A stretch of DNA of 53,241 nucleotides from an uncultured Bacteroidota bacterium (GTDB taxonomy: Bacteria; Bacteroidota; Bacteroidia; Flavobacteriales; UBA7312), in NCBI GenBank assembly GCA_902580855.1, contig CACHMF010000008.1, positions 1-53,241 on the forward strand, read 5' to 3'. Position numbers and translations under genes: made by a program. Shown here piece by piece: positions 18,390 through 27,621 of the stretch. How positions within the stretch are numbered: position 1 is the first letter of the stretch; each line of letters starts with the position of its first letter. Below the pieces are notes generated by a model that searched no databases, was not told the DNA's origin, and worked only from the letters and a program-made list of their open reading frames with translations.

Positions 18390-19049
18390 TTATTTAATGG
18401 AAATTAACTCAACTTCAAAAACAAGAGTTGAATTTGGTCCAATCATTTGTCCAGCGCCGCGCTCACCATATGCAAGGTCAGATGGAATAAATAATTTATA
18501 TTTCGCACCTGGCTTCATTAATTGTAAAGCTTCTACCCATCCAGGAATCACTCCATTTACTGGAAAAGTAGCTGGCTGGCCTCGCTCTACAGAGCTATCA
18601 AATACGGTACCATCAATTAAAGTACCGTGATAGTGTACCGTTACTTCATCAGTTACTTTTGGAGAATCACCCTCTCCTTTTACCAGTACTTCATACTGTA
18701 ATCCACTAGATGTAGTTATGATTTCTTCACGCTTCGCATTCTCAGCTAAAAAGGTTTTTCCTGCTTCAGAATTAGCTTCCAAAGATTTGTTTGCTAGCTT
18801 CTGAAAATACTCTTGCAAAATAACATTTGCTTCCTCCTCAGAGATAACCAACTCATTACCTTCAAATACATCTGCAAATGCTTGTCCAATAGCTTTTGGA
18901 TCTACACTTTCTAATCCTTGTGCTTTTACGCTATTTGCAACGCTTACACCTAAACTGTAACTTACTTTTTCCATTTCTGTTTTTAAATTTTGTGCACTTA
19001 ATGTTAAAACACCTACCATTAAAGATAGGCTAAATATTACTTTTTTCAT
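18390..19049 (-). CDS. secreted FKBP-type peptidyl-prolyl isomerase
   Basis: A 219-residue periplasmic proline isomerase of the FkpA/Mip type. It has a signal peptide (MKKVIFSLSLMVGVLTLSAQ), an N-terminal helical dimerisation domain (about 25-105, KVSYSLGVSVANSVKAQGLE) and a C-terminal FKBP fold (about 115-219) with the active-site strings VTVHYHGTLIDGTVFDSS and LAYGERGAG. It should speed folding of exported proteins. The ORF track begins 14 codons earlier at 19091, but an exact TATATTTG promoter box (19070-19077) lies inside that extension and the signal peptide begins at the ATG at 19049, so I use 19049. It ends in its own terminator. Confidence 0.93.
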   Translation of the reverse strand: MKKVIFSLSLMVGVLTLSAQNLKTEMEKVSYSLGVSVANSVKAQGLESVDPKAIGQAFADVFEGNELVISEEEANVILQEYFQKLANKSLEANSEAGKTFLAENAKREEIITTSSGLQYEVLVKGEGDSPKVTDEVTVHYHGTLIDGTVFDSSVERGQPATFPVNGVIPGWVEALQLMKPGAKYKLFIPSDLAYGERGAGQMIGPNSTLVFEVELISIK

Positions 19050-19069
19050 ATTCAAATAATTTGAGTTCG

Positions 19070-19077
19070 CAAATATA
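19070..19077 (-). promoter_or_regulatory. -7 box for the FKBP isomerase gene
   Basis: TATATTTG on the minus strand, exact TAnnTTTG, ending 21 nt before the start codon at 19049. It decides the start choice for that gene. Confidence 0.55.
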
Positions 19078-19120
19078 ACCGAATTATACACAAAGATTAA
19101 CGAAAATAATATGTGTTTTG

Positions 19121-19128
19121 TATCTTCG
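19121..19128 (+). promoter_or_regulatory. -7-like box for the rfbC operon
   Basis: TATCTTCG (one mismatch to TAnnTTTG) ends 19 nt before the ATG at 19147 and lies inside the longer tracked ORF, arguing against the start at 19111. Confidence 0.4.
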
Positions 19129-19146
19129 CAACTTTCCCTTTTTTCA

Positions 19147-19695
19147 ATGAATATTCAGCAAACATCTATACAGGACTTACTCATCATTAAACCACGCATA
19201 TTTTCAGATGATAGAGGTTATTTTTATGAATCTTATAATAAGGAAACATTCTTAAAACTAGGGTTAGATCTAAACTTTGTACAAGATAACCAATCTTTAT
19301 CTCAGAAAGATGTGTTGCGCGGACTACACTTTCAGAATCCTCCATTTGCACAAGGAAAATTAGTGCGTGTTATACAAGGAAGTGTATTAGATGTAGCTGT
19401 GGATATCCGTAGCAACTCTCCAACCTATGGACAACACGAAAAAGTATTTCTTAGCGGAGAAAATAAAACAATGTTTTGGATACCTCCTGGCTTTGCGCAT
19501 GGATTTCTTACATTAGAAGATAACACTATTTTCAACTACAAATGCACAGCCGGATACTCTAAGGAATCAGAGAGTGTTCTGATGTGGAACGACCCTACAC
19601 TTAACATAGATTGGGGTGTAGACAATCCTTTGGTATCGGAAAAAGACCAAGAGGCAGAACTATTTGAAAACTTTCAAAGTCAGTTCACCTCATGA
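19147..19695 (+). CDS. rfbC: dTDP-4-dehydrorhamnose 3,5-epimerase
   Basis: A 182-residue cupin-fold epimerase that inverts C3 and C5 of dTDP-4-keto-6-deoxyglucose on the way to dTDP-L-rhamnose, a precursor of surface polysaccharides. The substrate-binding segment FSDDRGYFYESYN, the catalytic His61 in RGLHFQ, and DVAVDIRSNSPTYGQ are present. I choose the ATG at 19147 because homologues begin just before this point and a -7-like box lies between the tracked start and it. The other rhamnose genes (rfbA, rfbB, rfbD) are not adjacent. Its stop overlaps the start of the lytic transglycosylase gene by 4 nt. Confidence 0.93.
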   Translation: MNIQQTSIQDLLIIKPRIFSDDRGYFYESYNKETFLKLGLDLNFVQDNQSLSQKDVLRGLHFQNPPFAQGKLVRVIQGSVLDVAVDIRSNSPTYGQHEKVFLSGENKTMFWIPPGFAHGFLTLEDNTIFNYKCTAGYSKESESVLMWNDPTLNIDWGVDNPLVSEKDQEAELFENFQSQFTS

Positions 19696-20660
19696 AAAAG
19701 ACGTTTTACTCCTTTACACTCATCATAGCACTAATCGGTATCGCTAAGTTTTTTAGCTTTTCTTCTAACGAACTTGCTGATGATCAGTCTTTCATGAACC
19801 ACTTCAACAGCAAGTATTCCATTTTTGCACTACCCAAACCTACTGCACAAATGGATTTTTGCGGAGAGCGTGTTCCGCTTGAAAACCCTGATATCTGGGA
19901 GCGTTTTGATAAGGAACTCTTAAAAAACACTTATTGGCAATCCAACACTCTTTTGTTGCACAAGCGCGCCCACAAGTATTTCCCTATCATCGAACCTATT
20001 TTAGCAGAATACCAGGTACCTGACGATTTCAAGTACCTAGCGCTGATAGAAAGCGGTTTGGAAAATGTCATCTCCCCTGCTGGCGCTACAGGTTTTTGGC
20101 AAATCATGAAAGGAACTGCTAAAGAGTTTGATATGGAAGTGAATTCCGAAATAGATGAGCGCTACCATCTAGAGAAATCAACTATCCTTGCCTGTAAATT
20201 TTTATCGATAGGAAAAGAAAAATTTGGCTCATGGACCCTTGCTGCTGCTGCTTACAATATGGGGCGAACAGGGTTACAAAAACAAATGAACATTCAAAAA
20301 GCAAATAACTATTACGATCTACTACTGAACAACGAAACATCGCGTTATGTATTCCGTATCTTAGCCTTAAAGAACATTATAGAAGATCCTAAACATTATG
20401 GATTTCACTTAAGAGATAAAGACCTTTATCAGCATGTACCTACCTATTCGGTAAGTGTTGATAGTGCTGTAAGCGATTGGTCCGATTTTGCTAAAAAACA
20501 TGACATCAACTACAAGATACTAAAACGATACAACCCTTGGTTGAGAAAAAACTATCTAACAAACAGCAAAAGAAAGGTTTATAAAATAGATATTCCGCAA
20601 AAAGGATATTACACATTTCAACCATCAAAACCTACAGAAAGCATCGAATTAAGCAAGTGA
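19692..20660 (+). CDS. membrane-anchored or secreted lytic transglycosylase (MltD-like)
   Basis: A 322-residue murein hydrolase. An N-terminal hydrophobic segment (residues 5-22) exports or anchors it. The SLT domain (about 95-240) includes the catalytic Glu120 in LALIESGLENV, followed by SPAGATGFWQIMKGTA and AAAAYNMGRTGL, the usual family 1 motifs. It cleaves glycan strands of peptidoglycan to 1,6-anhydro ends. The C-terminal 60 residues (DWSDFAKKHDINYKILKRYN) resemble a LysM glycan-binding module. It overlaps rfbC by 4 nt upstream and uvrA by 4 nt downstream, so an envelope enzyme is translationally coupled to a DNA repair gene. Confidence 0.9.
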   Translation: MKKTFYSFTLIIALIGIAKFFSFSSNELADDQSFMNHFNSKYSIFALPKPTAQMDFCGERVPLENPDIWERFDKELLKNTYWQSNTLLLHKRAHKYFPIIEPILAEYQVPDDFKYLALIESGLENVISPAGATGFWQIMKGTAKEFDMEVNSEIDERYHLEKSTILACKFLSIGKEKFGSWTLAAAAYNMGRTGLQKQMNIQKANNYYDLLLNNETSRYVFRILALKNIIEDPKHYGFHLRDKDLYQHVPTYSVSVDSAVSDWSDFAKKHDINYKILKRYNPWLRKNYLTNSKRKVYKIDIPQKGYYTFQPSKPTESIELSK

Positions 20661-23476
20661 AAAAAAAGGAGTATTTAAAGGTTTATGGTGCTAAAGAGCA
20701 CAATCTTAAAGACATCAATGTATCTATCCCCCGTAACGAATTAGTGGTGATTACCGGGTTAAGTGGTAGTGGAAAATCTTCATTGGCTTTCGATACTATT
20801 TATGCAGAAGGACAAAGAAGATACATTGAAACCTTTTCGGCTTATGCACGTCAATTTCTTGGCGGATTAGAACGCCCTAAAGTCGACAAAATAACAGGCT
20901 TAAGTCCAGTTATTTCTATCGAGCAAAAAACCACGAGTAAAAATCCAAGATCTACTGTAGGTACTATAACTGAAATTTACGATTTCTTGCGTTTGCTATA
21001 TGCAAGAGCATCTAACGCTTATTCTTCCAACACAGGAGAGCAGATGGTTTCATATTCTGATGAGGAAATTGTGCAAACCATAATAGATGAAATGAGTGGA
21101 AAAAAACTACTCCTTTTATCTCCTGTAATTCGCTCTCGCAAAGGACATTATCGAGAACTCTTTGAACAAGTTAGTAAACAAGGGTTTGTAAGAGTTCGAG
21201 TAGATGGAGAAATCCTAGAAATAGAACCAGGAATGAAACTAGATAGGTTCAAAACCCATGATATAGAAATTGTAGTTGATCGCCTTCTTGTAAAGAAAGA
21301 TAACGAAAGTCGCATTAAACAATCTATACAGACAACGTTAAAGCATGGTAAGGGATTAATGATGACGATGGATTATCAAACAAATAACTTACGATTTTTC
21401 AGCCGGCAACTCATGTGCCCATCAACTGGAATTGCTTATGCTTCTCCAGAACCTAATAGTTTTTCTTTCAACTCTCCAAAAGGTGCCTGTTTGTATTGTA
21501 ATGGTTTGGGAAGGGTTCACGAAATAGATATAGACAAGATATTACCCAATAAAAACTTAAGCATCAATAAAGGTGGGATTGCTCCTATAGCTGATCGTAA
21601 AGGTGAATGGATATTAGATCAACTGGAAATAATTGGTAAAAAATTCAATTTTGAACTTACCACTCCAATTAAAAATATATCCAAAAAAGGAGTAGATGCT
21701 ATTCTTTATGGAATCAATGAGAGTTTTCAAATGGAAATGAAAAATCTTGGTCTTAACAAGGTTTATAACATCAATTTTGAGGGCATTGTAAACTTCTTAG
21801 AAGAACAACATAAAAACTCTAGCTCTCCAAAACTAAAAAGATGGGCTGCTGACTACATGAATAAAGTTGATTGCAAAACATGTAACGGAAGTCGATTAAA
21901 CACAGAAGCGCAATATTTCAAAATAGACGATAAAAATATATCTGAGGTGGCGCAAATGGATATTGTAAGTCTGAAGAAATGGCTAAAACAGCTAGATAAA
22001 AAACTGTCTTATAAACAACAAGTTATAGCAAAAGAGATTCTAAAAGAATTGAATAAGCGAGTACAATTCTTACTTAATGTAGGTCTAAATTATTTAAGTC
22101 TTAATAGGTCTGCAAAAACACTCTCAGGAGGCGAAAGCCAGCGTATTCGTTTAGCTACTCAAATCGGCTCTCAACTTAACGATGTATTGTACATTTTAGA
22201 TGAGCCAAGTATTGGCTTGCATCAAAGAGATAATCAAAAACTTATTCATTCTTTAAAAGAACTACGAGATGTTGGTAATTCTGTCATAGTAGTGGAACAC
22301 GATAAGGACATGATTTTAGAAGCTGATTATGTGTTAGATCTCGGCCCTGGAGCAGGTATACATGGTGGACATGTTATAGCAAAAGGAACAGCACAAGAGT
22401 TTATTCAGTCACCTTCACTTACTACAGATTACATCAATGACATAAAAAAAATTGAGGTTCCAAAAAAACGCAGAAAAGGAAGTGGTAAAAAGATACAACT
22501 AAACGGTGCCAGCGGAAACAATCTTAAAAATATTGATGTTGATTTTCCTCTTGAAAAACTAATCTGTGTAACTGGCGTTTCTGGTAGTGGTAAAAGTACA
22601 CTTATCAATGAAACACTATACCCTATTCTAAATCAGTATTTTTTCAGGGGGGTGAAAAAACCTTTAACCTACACTTCTATTCATGGATTGGAATATATTG
22701 ATAAAGTAATTGAGGTTGATCAATCACCAATTGGAAGAACACCTCGCTCCAACCCTGCCACATACACAGGAGTATTTTCAGATATTAGAAACCTTTTTAC
22801 CAACCTTCCAGAAGCCAAAGCAAGAGGTTATAAACCGGGAAGATTTTCATTTAATGTTTCAGGGGGGCGTTGTGAAACTTGTCAAGGTGCTGGTTTACGC
22901 ACCATTGAAATGAACTTTTTACCCGATGTTCATGTTCCTTGCGAAAGCTGTCAAGGTAAAAGGTATAATAGAGAAACACTTGAAATTCGTTACAAAGGAA
23001 AATCAATTTCTAATGTACTTGACATGACAATTAATCAAGCTGTTGATTTCTTTCAACATATTCCTTCTATTGCTAGAAAGATTAAAACATTACTTGATGT
23101 TGGATTAGGGTATATTACACTTGGTCAACAATCTACAACACTTTCTGGAGGTGAAGCACAAAGAGTGAAGCTGGCTTCTGAACTTTCTAAAAAGAGTACA
23201 GGAAAAACTTTCTACATACTAGATGAACCTACTACGGGGCTTCATTTTGAAGATGTAAAAGTACTACTAGAGGTACTAAATAGATTGGTAGATAAGGGTA
23301 ATACCGTGGTAGTCATAGAACACAATTTGGATGTTGTTAAAGTTGCGGATCACATCATAGACCTAGGCCCTGATGGTGGTGAGGTTGGTGGACAACTACT
23401 TTGTAACGGAACTCCCGAATCGGTCGTAAAATGTAAGAAAAGTTATACTGCAGCGTTTTTAAAAGACGAACTATAA
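20657..23476 (+). CDS. uvrA: excinuclease ABC subunit UvrA
   Basis: A 939-residue damage-recognition ATPase of nucleotide excision repair, which loads UvrB on DNA lesions. Both ABC ATPase modules are intact: Walker [10 protein letters not shown] near residue 35 and [10 protein letters not shown] near 640, with signature motifs [12 protein letters not shown] and [12 protein letters not shown]. The zinc modules CKTCNGSR and [17 protein letters not shown] are present. The first zinc finger reads CPSTG where E. coli has CPxC, so one ligand Cys appears to be missing. The start is a GTG overlapping the previous stop (GTGA). A LOG-family gene follows 18 nt later. Confidence 0.97.
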   Translation: MKKKEYLKVYGAKEHNLKDINVSIPRNELVVITGLSGSGKSSLAFDTIYAEGQRRYIETFSAYARQFLGGLERPKVDKITGLSPVISIEQKTTSKNPRSTVGTITEIYDFLRLLYARASNAYSSNTGEQMVSYSDEEIVQTIIDEMSGKKLLLLSPVIRSRKGHYRELFEQVSKQGFVRVRVDGEILEIEPGMKLDRFKTHDIEIVVDRLLVKKDNESRIKQSIQTTLKHGKGLMMTMDYQTNNLRFFSRQLMCPSTGIAYASPEPNSFSFNSPKGACLYCNGLGRVHEIDIDKILPNKNLSINKGGIAPIADRKGEWILDQLEIIGKKFNFELTTPIKNISKKGVDAILYGINESFQMEMKNLGLNKVYNINFEGIVNFLEEQHKNSSSPKLKRWAADYMNKVDCKTCNGSRLNTEAQYFKIDDKNISEVAQMDIVSLKKWLKQLDKKLSYKQQVIAKEILKELNKRVQFLLNVGLNYLSLNRSAKTLSGGESQRIRLATQIGSQLNDVLYILDEPSIGLHQRDNQKLIHSLKELRDVGNSVIVVEHDKDMILEADYVLDLGPGAGIHGGHVIAKGTAQEFIQSPSLTTDYINDIKKIEVPKKRRKGSGKKIQLNGASGNNLKNIDVDFPLEKLICVTGVSGSGKSTLINETLYPILNQYFFRGVKKPLTYTSIHGLEYIDKVIEVDQSPIGRTPRSNPATYTGVFSDIRNLFTNLPEAKARGYKPGRFSFNVSGGRCETCQGAGLRTIEMNFLPDVHVPCESCQGKRYNRETLEIRYKGKSISNVLDMTINQAVDFFQHIPSIARKIKTLLDVGLGYITLGQQSTTLSGGEAQRVKLASELSKKSTGKTFYILDEPTTGLHFEDVKVLLEVLNRLVDKGNTVVVIEHNLDVVKVADHIIDLGPDGGEVGGQLLCNGTPESVVKCKKSYTAAFLKDEL

Positions 23477-23494
23477 CCCTTACAACCACAACCT

Positions 23495-24208
23495 ATGAAC
23501 AAAAAGACCGAGAAAAAAATTCAAAAAGCATTCAAGAAAAAAAGTTGGAACGAAATAAAGATTGCCGATTCTTGGCAAATCTTTAAAGTTATGTCCGAAT
23601 TTGTAGAAGGATTCGAAAAAATGGCTAAGATTGGTCCTTGTGTATCAATCTTTGGATCTGCAAGAACACCAGCTGATAAAGAGTACTATATATTGGCTGA
23701 AGAGATTGCTTATCAGCTCACGCAAAAAGGGTACGGTGTTATTACTGGTGGTGGACCGGGAATTATGGAGGCCGGAAATAAAGGAGCACAAAGAGGGAAC
23801 GGAAAATCGGTAGGACTCAACATAGAACTCCCTTTTGAACAAAGTGCTAACCCATATATTGATGCAGACAAACTCATTGACTTCGATTACTTCTTTGTTC
23901 GAAAAGTTATATTTATCAAATATGCTCAAGGATTCGTTGTGATGCCGGGTGGTGTTGGAACGCTGGATGAACTTTTTGAAGCATTAACACTTATACAAAC
24001 TCAAAAAATAGGAAGGTTTCCTATCGTCTTAGTTGGAAGTGATTTTTGGAGCGGGCTTATTGATTGGATTAAAAAAGTAATGCTTGAAAAAGAAAAGAAT
24101 ATTAGCCCTGAAGATTTAGACTTATTTGCTGTAGTAGATACTGCCGAAGATGCAGTGGCTCACATTGATGATTTTTACAGCAAATATTTGCTCAAACCGA
24201 ACTTCTAA
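23495..24208 (+). CDS. LOG-family protein (TIGR00730-type Rossmann fold)
   Basis: A 237-residue protein of the LOG/'lysine decarboxylase-like' family. The diagnostic motifs GGGPGIMEAGNKGA and PGGVGTLDELFEALT are both present. Members studied in detail are cytokinin riboside 5'-monophosphate phosphoribohydrolases or nucleotide 5'-monophosphate nucleosidases (YgdH/PpnN type), so an N-glycosidase acting on a nucleotide is the best guess. The N-terminal ~40 residues, rich in Lys, are extra to the core fold. It lies 18 nt after uvrA on the same strand, probably the end of the rfbC operon. Confidence 0.88.
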   Translation: MNKKTEKKIQKAFKKKSWNEIKIADSWQIFKVMSEFVEGFEKMAKIGPCVSIFGSARTPADKEYYILAEEIAYQLTQKGYGVITGGGPGIMEAGNKGAQRGNGKSVGLNIELPFEQSANPYIDADKLIDFDYFFVRKVIFIKYAQGFVVMPGGVGTLDELFEALTLIQTQKIGRFPIVLVGSDFWSGLIDWIKKVMLEKEKNISPEDLDLFAVVDTAEDAVAHIDDFYSKYLLKPNF

Positions 24209-24262
24209 TCATTCCCGAAAAATTATTAGCTTTACCATCGTACAAACACAATTTGTTTTTCG

Positions 24263-26356
24263 ATGAAAAAATATGCTGTTACGCTGCTTTTGGCTTTTAT
24301 TGCAAGCACCGTTACTTACGCTCAAATTCCTGGACCACAATACAATAACTACAAATACCAGGATTCCACTAATTTTGACAGACCTCATAAACACGGCAAC
24401 AATCTACAGCCAAGAGTGTTGTTTGGTTTAGGTCAATTTAACTTCGAAGGGGATATTTCTGACACAAGAAACAACGGATTGATAGGAAGAACAGGAATGC
24501 AATTCGGTCTTTCAGCTAATCTTAATGACTTTTTCGATGCCGCTTTAATCATCGAAGAAGGAATTGTAAGAGTTGAAGGAACAAATCATGAAGAACTGCC
24601 AGAAAACTTTATGAGTAATGTAAATACAGTTGGGCTTAGATTCGCATATAACTTCAAAACTGTTTTCAAAAACACAAAAATAAATCCATTTGCTACAGCT
24701 GGATTAACATACTTAAGGTTCGATTCTAAAGGGTCTAATGACGCTACCAACGAAGTATATGAGATCGATTTATTAGATGAATATCTTGTTGCTAATGGTG
24801 AACGATACAGTCAAAACAGCTTTTCGCTTCCTGTAGGTTTAGGTTTAAGCCTAGAAGTAAGTGATAGGATGAATTTCAATGTATCGACAGTGATGCACTT
24901 AACAGGCACCGATTACATCGATAACATTGTAAACGGAAGTCATGATGCATATACAGTAACAAGTGCTTCTTTTATTTATGATATATTCTGCTACACTTGT
25001 GAAGAGCGATATGAGCCAGAATATCATGATGACTATCTAGCAAATGTAAACTTCGAGGTATTAGACAAAGAGGACAGCGATCGTGATGGTGTTATTGATA
25101 TTGACGATTTCTGCCCGAAAACACCTAAAGGAGTCGCTGTAGACGAATTTGGCTGTCCGCTGGACACTGATTTAGATGGTGTTGCTGATTATAAAGACAT
25201 AGAGCCTGAAACTCCGCAAGGATCAATTGTGAACGCTCAAGGTGTTCAGCTTACTAATGCAATGGGGGAAAGACTATACCTTTCTTACATAAATGCAGGA
25301 ACAAGATCTGATGCAGATGCTTATTTCCAAGAAGCATACCCTACCGAAAAGTTTGTTAAGTTAACTAAGACTGTTGTCAACAAAAAAGGAGATACAATGC
25401 TTGTAAACATTTACAAGCCAAAAATTGTATTACTGATTGAAGAACAACAACAAAAAAACCTTGACGGAGTAATTGTTGGCACTCAAATTGATTTAAATGC
25501 TGGAATTGTATACAAAGTACAAATTGCCATGCATGACAAAGGAATGAAAGCTGAGGAAATCAATAAGCTAATGAGCATTCCTGACTTAAAGAGTACACTT
25601 GAAGGAAAGACAACCATCTATTCTACTGGAGAATTTGCTGATGTATTAGACGCTAGAGAGTACAAGCAACAACTAGCTAATAAAGGTTATTTAGGTGCTG
25701 TAGTAATGGAAGATAACAGAGGAGACTTAAGAGTGGTTAGTGAAGATGAAATGGATCGAGAAGAAAACAAAAGAACTTCTGCTTTAAAAGCTGAACTACC
25801 TCCTTTGGAAAATATCATTTTCAGAGTTCAACTAGGTGTTTATGAAGAAGTAGATGCTGACTTCTTTGACCTAGATGACTTGGTTTTATTTGAAGGAGCA
25901 AATGGATTTACACATGTTTTCTCTGGAAGCTTTGCTACTTTCGAAGAAGCAACAGAACACAGAAACGAAATTTATTTCTTAGGACATGATGACGCTAAAG
26001 TAATCGCCTTAAAAGATGGAGCAATTGTAAATGCTGACGAATACATGGATCATGGAAAGGAAGAAAGCACTCCAGCTGTTTTCGGAGATGTAACTTTCCA
26101 AATTCAAATCGGTATTTTAGGCGATAATGTAGATGAAGAAACGCTAGAGCCAATTATGGATTTAGACGGCATAAACGCTGCTGAAATGGGTGATGGATTG
26201 ATTCGATACACCGTAGGAAACTACACGAGCTTACAAAGTGCAATGATGAAACATTCTGCTATCGAGAAAGCAGGATTTGAAAATACATATATCATTGCAT
26301 TCTATAACGGAACACAAATCTCATTGAAGAAAGCACAAGAACTTATCGGTTTCTAA
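24263..26356 (+). CDS. outer-membrane barrel protein with TSP3 and three SPOR-like repeats
   Basis: A 697-residue exported protein. After a signal peptide (MKKYAVTLLLAFIASTVTYAQ) comes an outer-membrane beta-barrel-like region (about 50-250) with alternating strands. Next are thrombospondin type 3 calcium-binding repeats (about 270-310: DSDRDGVIDIDDFCP, DTDLDGVADYKDIEP). The C-terminal half holds three SPOR-like units, starting near residues 415 (VYKVQIAMHDKG), 518 (IFRVQLGVYEEV) and 610 (TFQIQIGILGDN), each with a glycine/aromatic strand-helix pattern. OmpA-type relatives end in a peptidoglycan-binding OmpA domain after TSP3; here SPOR-like units, which in other proteins bind denuded glycan, take that place. 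The function is unknown; a cell-wall tether is an inference. It ends in a strong terminator. Confidence 0.75.
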   Translation: MKKYAVTLLLAFIASTVTYAQIPGPQYNNYKYQDSTNFDRPHKHGNNLQPRVLFGLGQFNFEGDISDTRNNGLIGRTGMQFGLSANLNDFFDAALIIEEGIVRVEGTNHEELPENFMSNVNTVGLRFAYNFKTVFKNTKINPFATAGLTYLRFDSKGSNDATNEVYEIDLLDEYLVANGERYSQNSFSLPVGLGLSLEVSDRMNFNVSTVMHLTGTDYIDNIVNGSHDAYTVTSASFIYDIFCYTCEERYEPEYHDDYLANVNFEVLDKEDSDRDGVIDIDDFCPKTPKGVAVDEFGCPLDTDLDGVADYKDIEPETPQGSIVNAQGVQLTNAMGERLYLSYINAGTRSDADAYFQEAYPTEKFVKLTKTVVNKKGDTMLVNIYKPKIVLLIEEQQQKNLDGVIVGTQIDLNAGIVYKVQIAMHDKGMKAEEINKLMSIPDLKSTLEGKTTIYSTGEFADVLDAREYKQQLANKGYLGAVVMEDNRGDLRVVSEDEMDREENKRTSALKAELPPLENIIFRVQLGVYEEVDADFFDLDDLVLFEGANGFTHVFSGSFATFEEATEHRNEIYFLGHDDAKVIALKDGAIVNADEYMDHGKEESTPAVFGDVTFQIQIGILGDNVDEETLEPIMDLDGINAAEMGDGLIRYTVGNYTSLQSAMMKHSAIEKAGFENTYIIAFYNGTQISLKKAQELIGF

Positions 26357-26377
26357 AAACGGAAATAATGGAAAAAT

Positions 26378-26404
26378 AAAAAAGCGGCTTTCAGCCGCTT
26401 TTTT
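26378..26404. terminator. bidirectional intrinsic terminator
   Basis: AAAAAAGCGGCT-TTC-AGCCGCTTTTTT, a perfect 12-bp stem. It terminates the barrel/SPOR gene and, from the other strand, the RlmL-like gene, whose stop codon it touches. Confidence 0.92.
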
Positions 26405-27557
26405 ATTGCTTCTTCTGTTTCTTACTCCCTTCATACATTTCGTATTTCAAGAAACGACATTCGAGCTGCCCATTAAAGAGTTTTATTCTTCTTGTATGTT
26501 TTAAGCCAATGTGCTTTACTGCCTCCATATCCGAGGTGATAAGCCAAGCCGAACAGCCAGCATAATTCTTTTTAAAGGTGTCACCTATCTGTCCGTATAG
26601 CTCATTTACATCCGCCTCTAAACGCTCACCATAAGGAGGATTGAATAATACTACCCCCTTATTTTCAAACAAATAAGGCTTTTTAATAAAATTCATCCTA
26701 TGCACCTCAATAATATCATCTAATAAAGCATCTTTAATATTAGCTTCTGCTTTTCGAATAGAAGCAAACGCTCTATCACAAGCAATAATTTTTCCAGGAA
26801 AATCTTTCACTTTCTTTAGAGCTGAATCCTTGATTGTATTCCACAGCTGCTCATCAAAGTTTTTCCAATTCATAAAACCAAAACCTTTTCTATGTAGAGC
26901 CGGTGGTATATTACAAGCAATCATAGCAGCTTCAATCGCTAAGGTTCCCGAACCGCACATGGGGTCCAAAAAGTCGCTCTCTCTGTCCCAATCACTTAAA
27001 AGAATTAATCCTGCCGCCAATACTTCGCTAATAGGTGCATTATTGGTAACATGCCTATACCCCCTTTTATGCAAGGAATCTCCAGAACTATCTAAAGAGA
27101 TGTTACACTTATCATTAGAGATATGCACATTGATACGCACATCTGGATTTTTCACATCCACATTAGGACGCTTACCTCTGCTTTTGTCTCTGAAATAATC
27201 AACAATAGCATCTTTTACTTTTAATGCTACATAGTGGCTGTGATTGAAAAAATCTGAATTTACAGCAGCATTTACAGCAATCGTATTGTTTACATCAATG
27301 TACTGATCCCATTCAAACTTTTTTGCTTCTTCATACAACTGCACATCTCTTCTAGCAGTTAGCTGATGAATGGGCTGCAGAATACGAATGGCTGTTCTTA
27401 AACATAAGTTCGCTTTATACATGAAGCCAAGGTCGCCCACAAAACTTACCGCTCTGTTTAATACCGTCACTTCTTGAGCGCCTAATTGTCTAAGCTCTTC
27501 TGCTAAGACTTCCTCCAAACCCAATTGGGTTTTCGCTATCATTTTAAAATTCTGCAT
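26403..27557 (-). CDS. THUMP-domain RNA methyltransferase (RlmL-like)
   Basis: A 384-residue class I SAM methyltransferase. An N-terminal THUMP region (about 40-155) binds RNA; the catalytic domain follows, with LDPMCGSGTLAIEAAMIA as the SAM-binding motif and FNPPYGERL as the NPPY active site that targets an exocyclic amino group. This corresponds to the RlmL half of the E. coli RlmKL fusion, which makes m2G2445 in 23S rRNA; the RlmK half is absent, as is usual in this phylum. The start MQNFKMIAKT fits homologues. It is transcribed divergently from the small methyltransferase gene, with a TACAGCTGTA palindrome between them. Confidence 0.9.
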   Translation of the reverse strand: MQNFKMIAKTQLGLEEVLAEELRQLGAQEVTVLNRAVSFVGDLGFMYKANLCLRTAIRILQPIHQLTARRDVQLYEEAKKFEWDQYIDVNNTIAVNAAVNSDFFNHSHYVALKVKDAIVDYFRDKSRGKRPNVDVKNPDVRINVHISNDKCNISLDSSGDSLHKRGYRHVTNNAPISEVLAAGLILLSDWDRESDFLDPMCGSGTLAIEAAMIACNIPPALHRKGFGFMNWKNFDEQLWNTIKDSALKKVKDFPGKIIACDRAFASIRKAEANIKDALLDDIIEVHRMNFIKKPYLFENKGVVLFNPPYGERLEADVNELYGQIGDTFKKNYAGCSAWLITSDMEAVKHIGLKHTRRIKLFNGQLECRFLKYEMYEGSKKQKKQ

Positions 27558-27609
27558 GCTTGCTTTTTATACAGCTGTAAAATTACATTTTTATCTCTTC
27601 AAGAAGATT

Positions 27610-27617
27610 TATCTTTG
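27610..27617 (+). promoter_or_regulatory. -7 box implying a leaderless methyltransferase mRNA
   Basis: TATCTTTG, exact TAnnTTTG, ends 5 nt before the ATG at 27622. It lies within the longer tracked ORF and rules against its start at 27556. Confidence 0.55.
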
Positions 27618-27621
27618 CATT

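Noticed and set aside
19111-19146. Longer N-terminus of RfbC in the ORF track
   Set aside because: The extension covers a -7-like promoter box, and homologues begin at the second Met.
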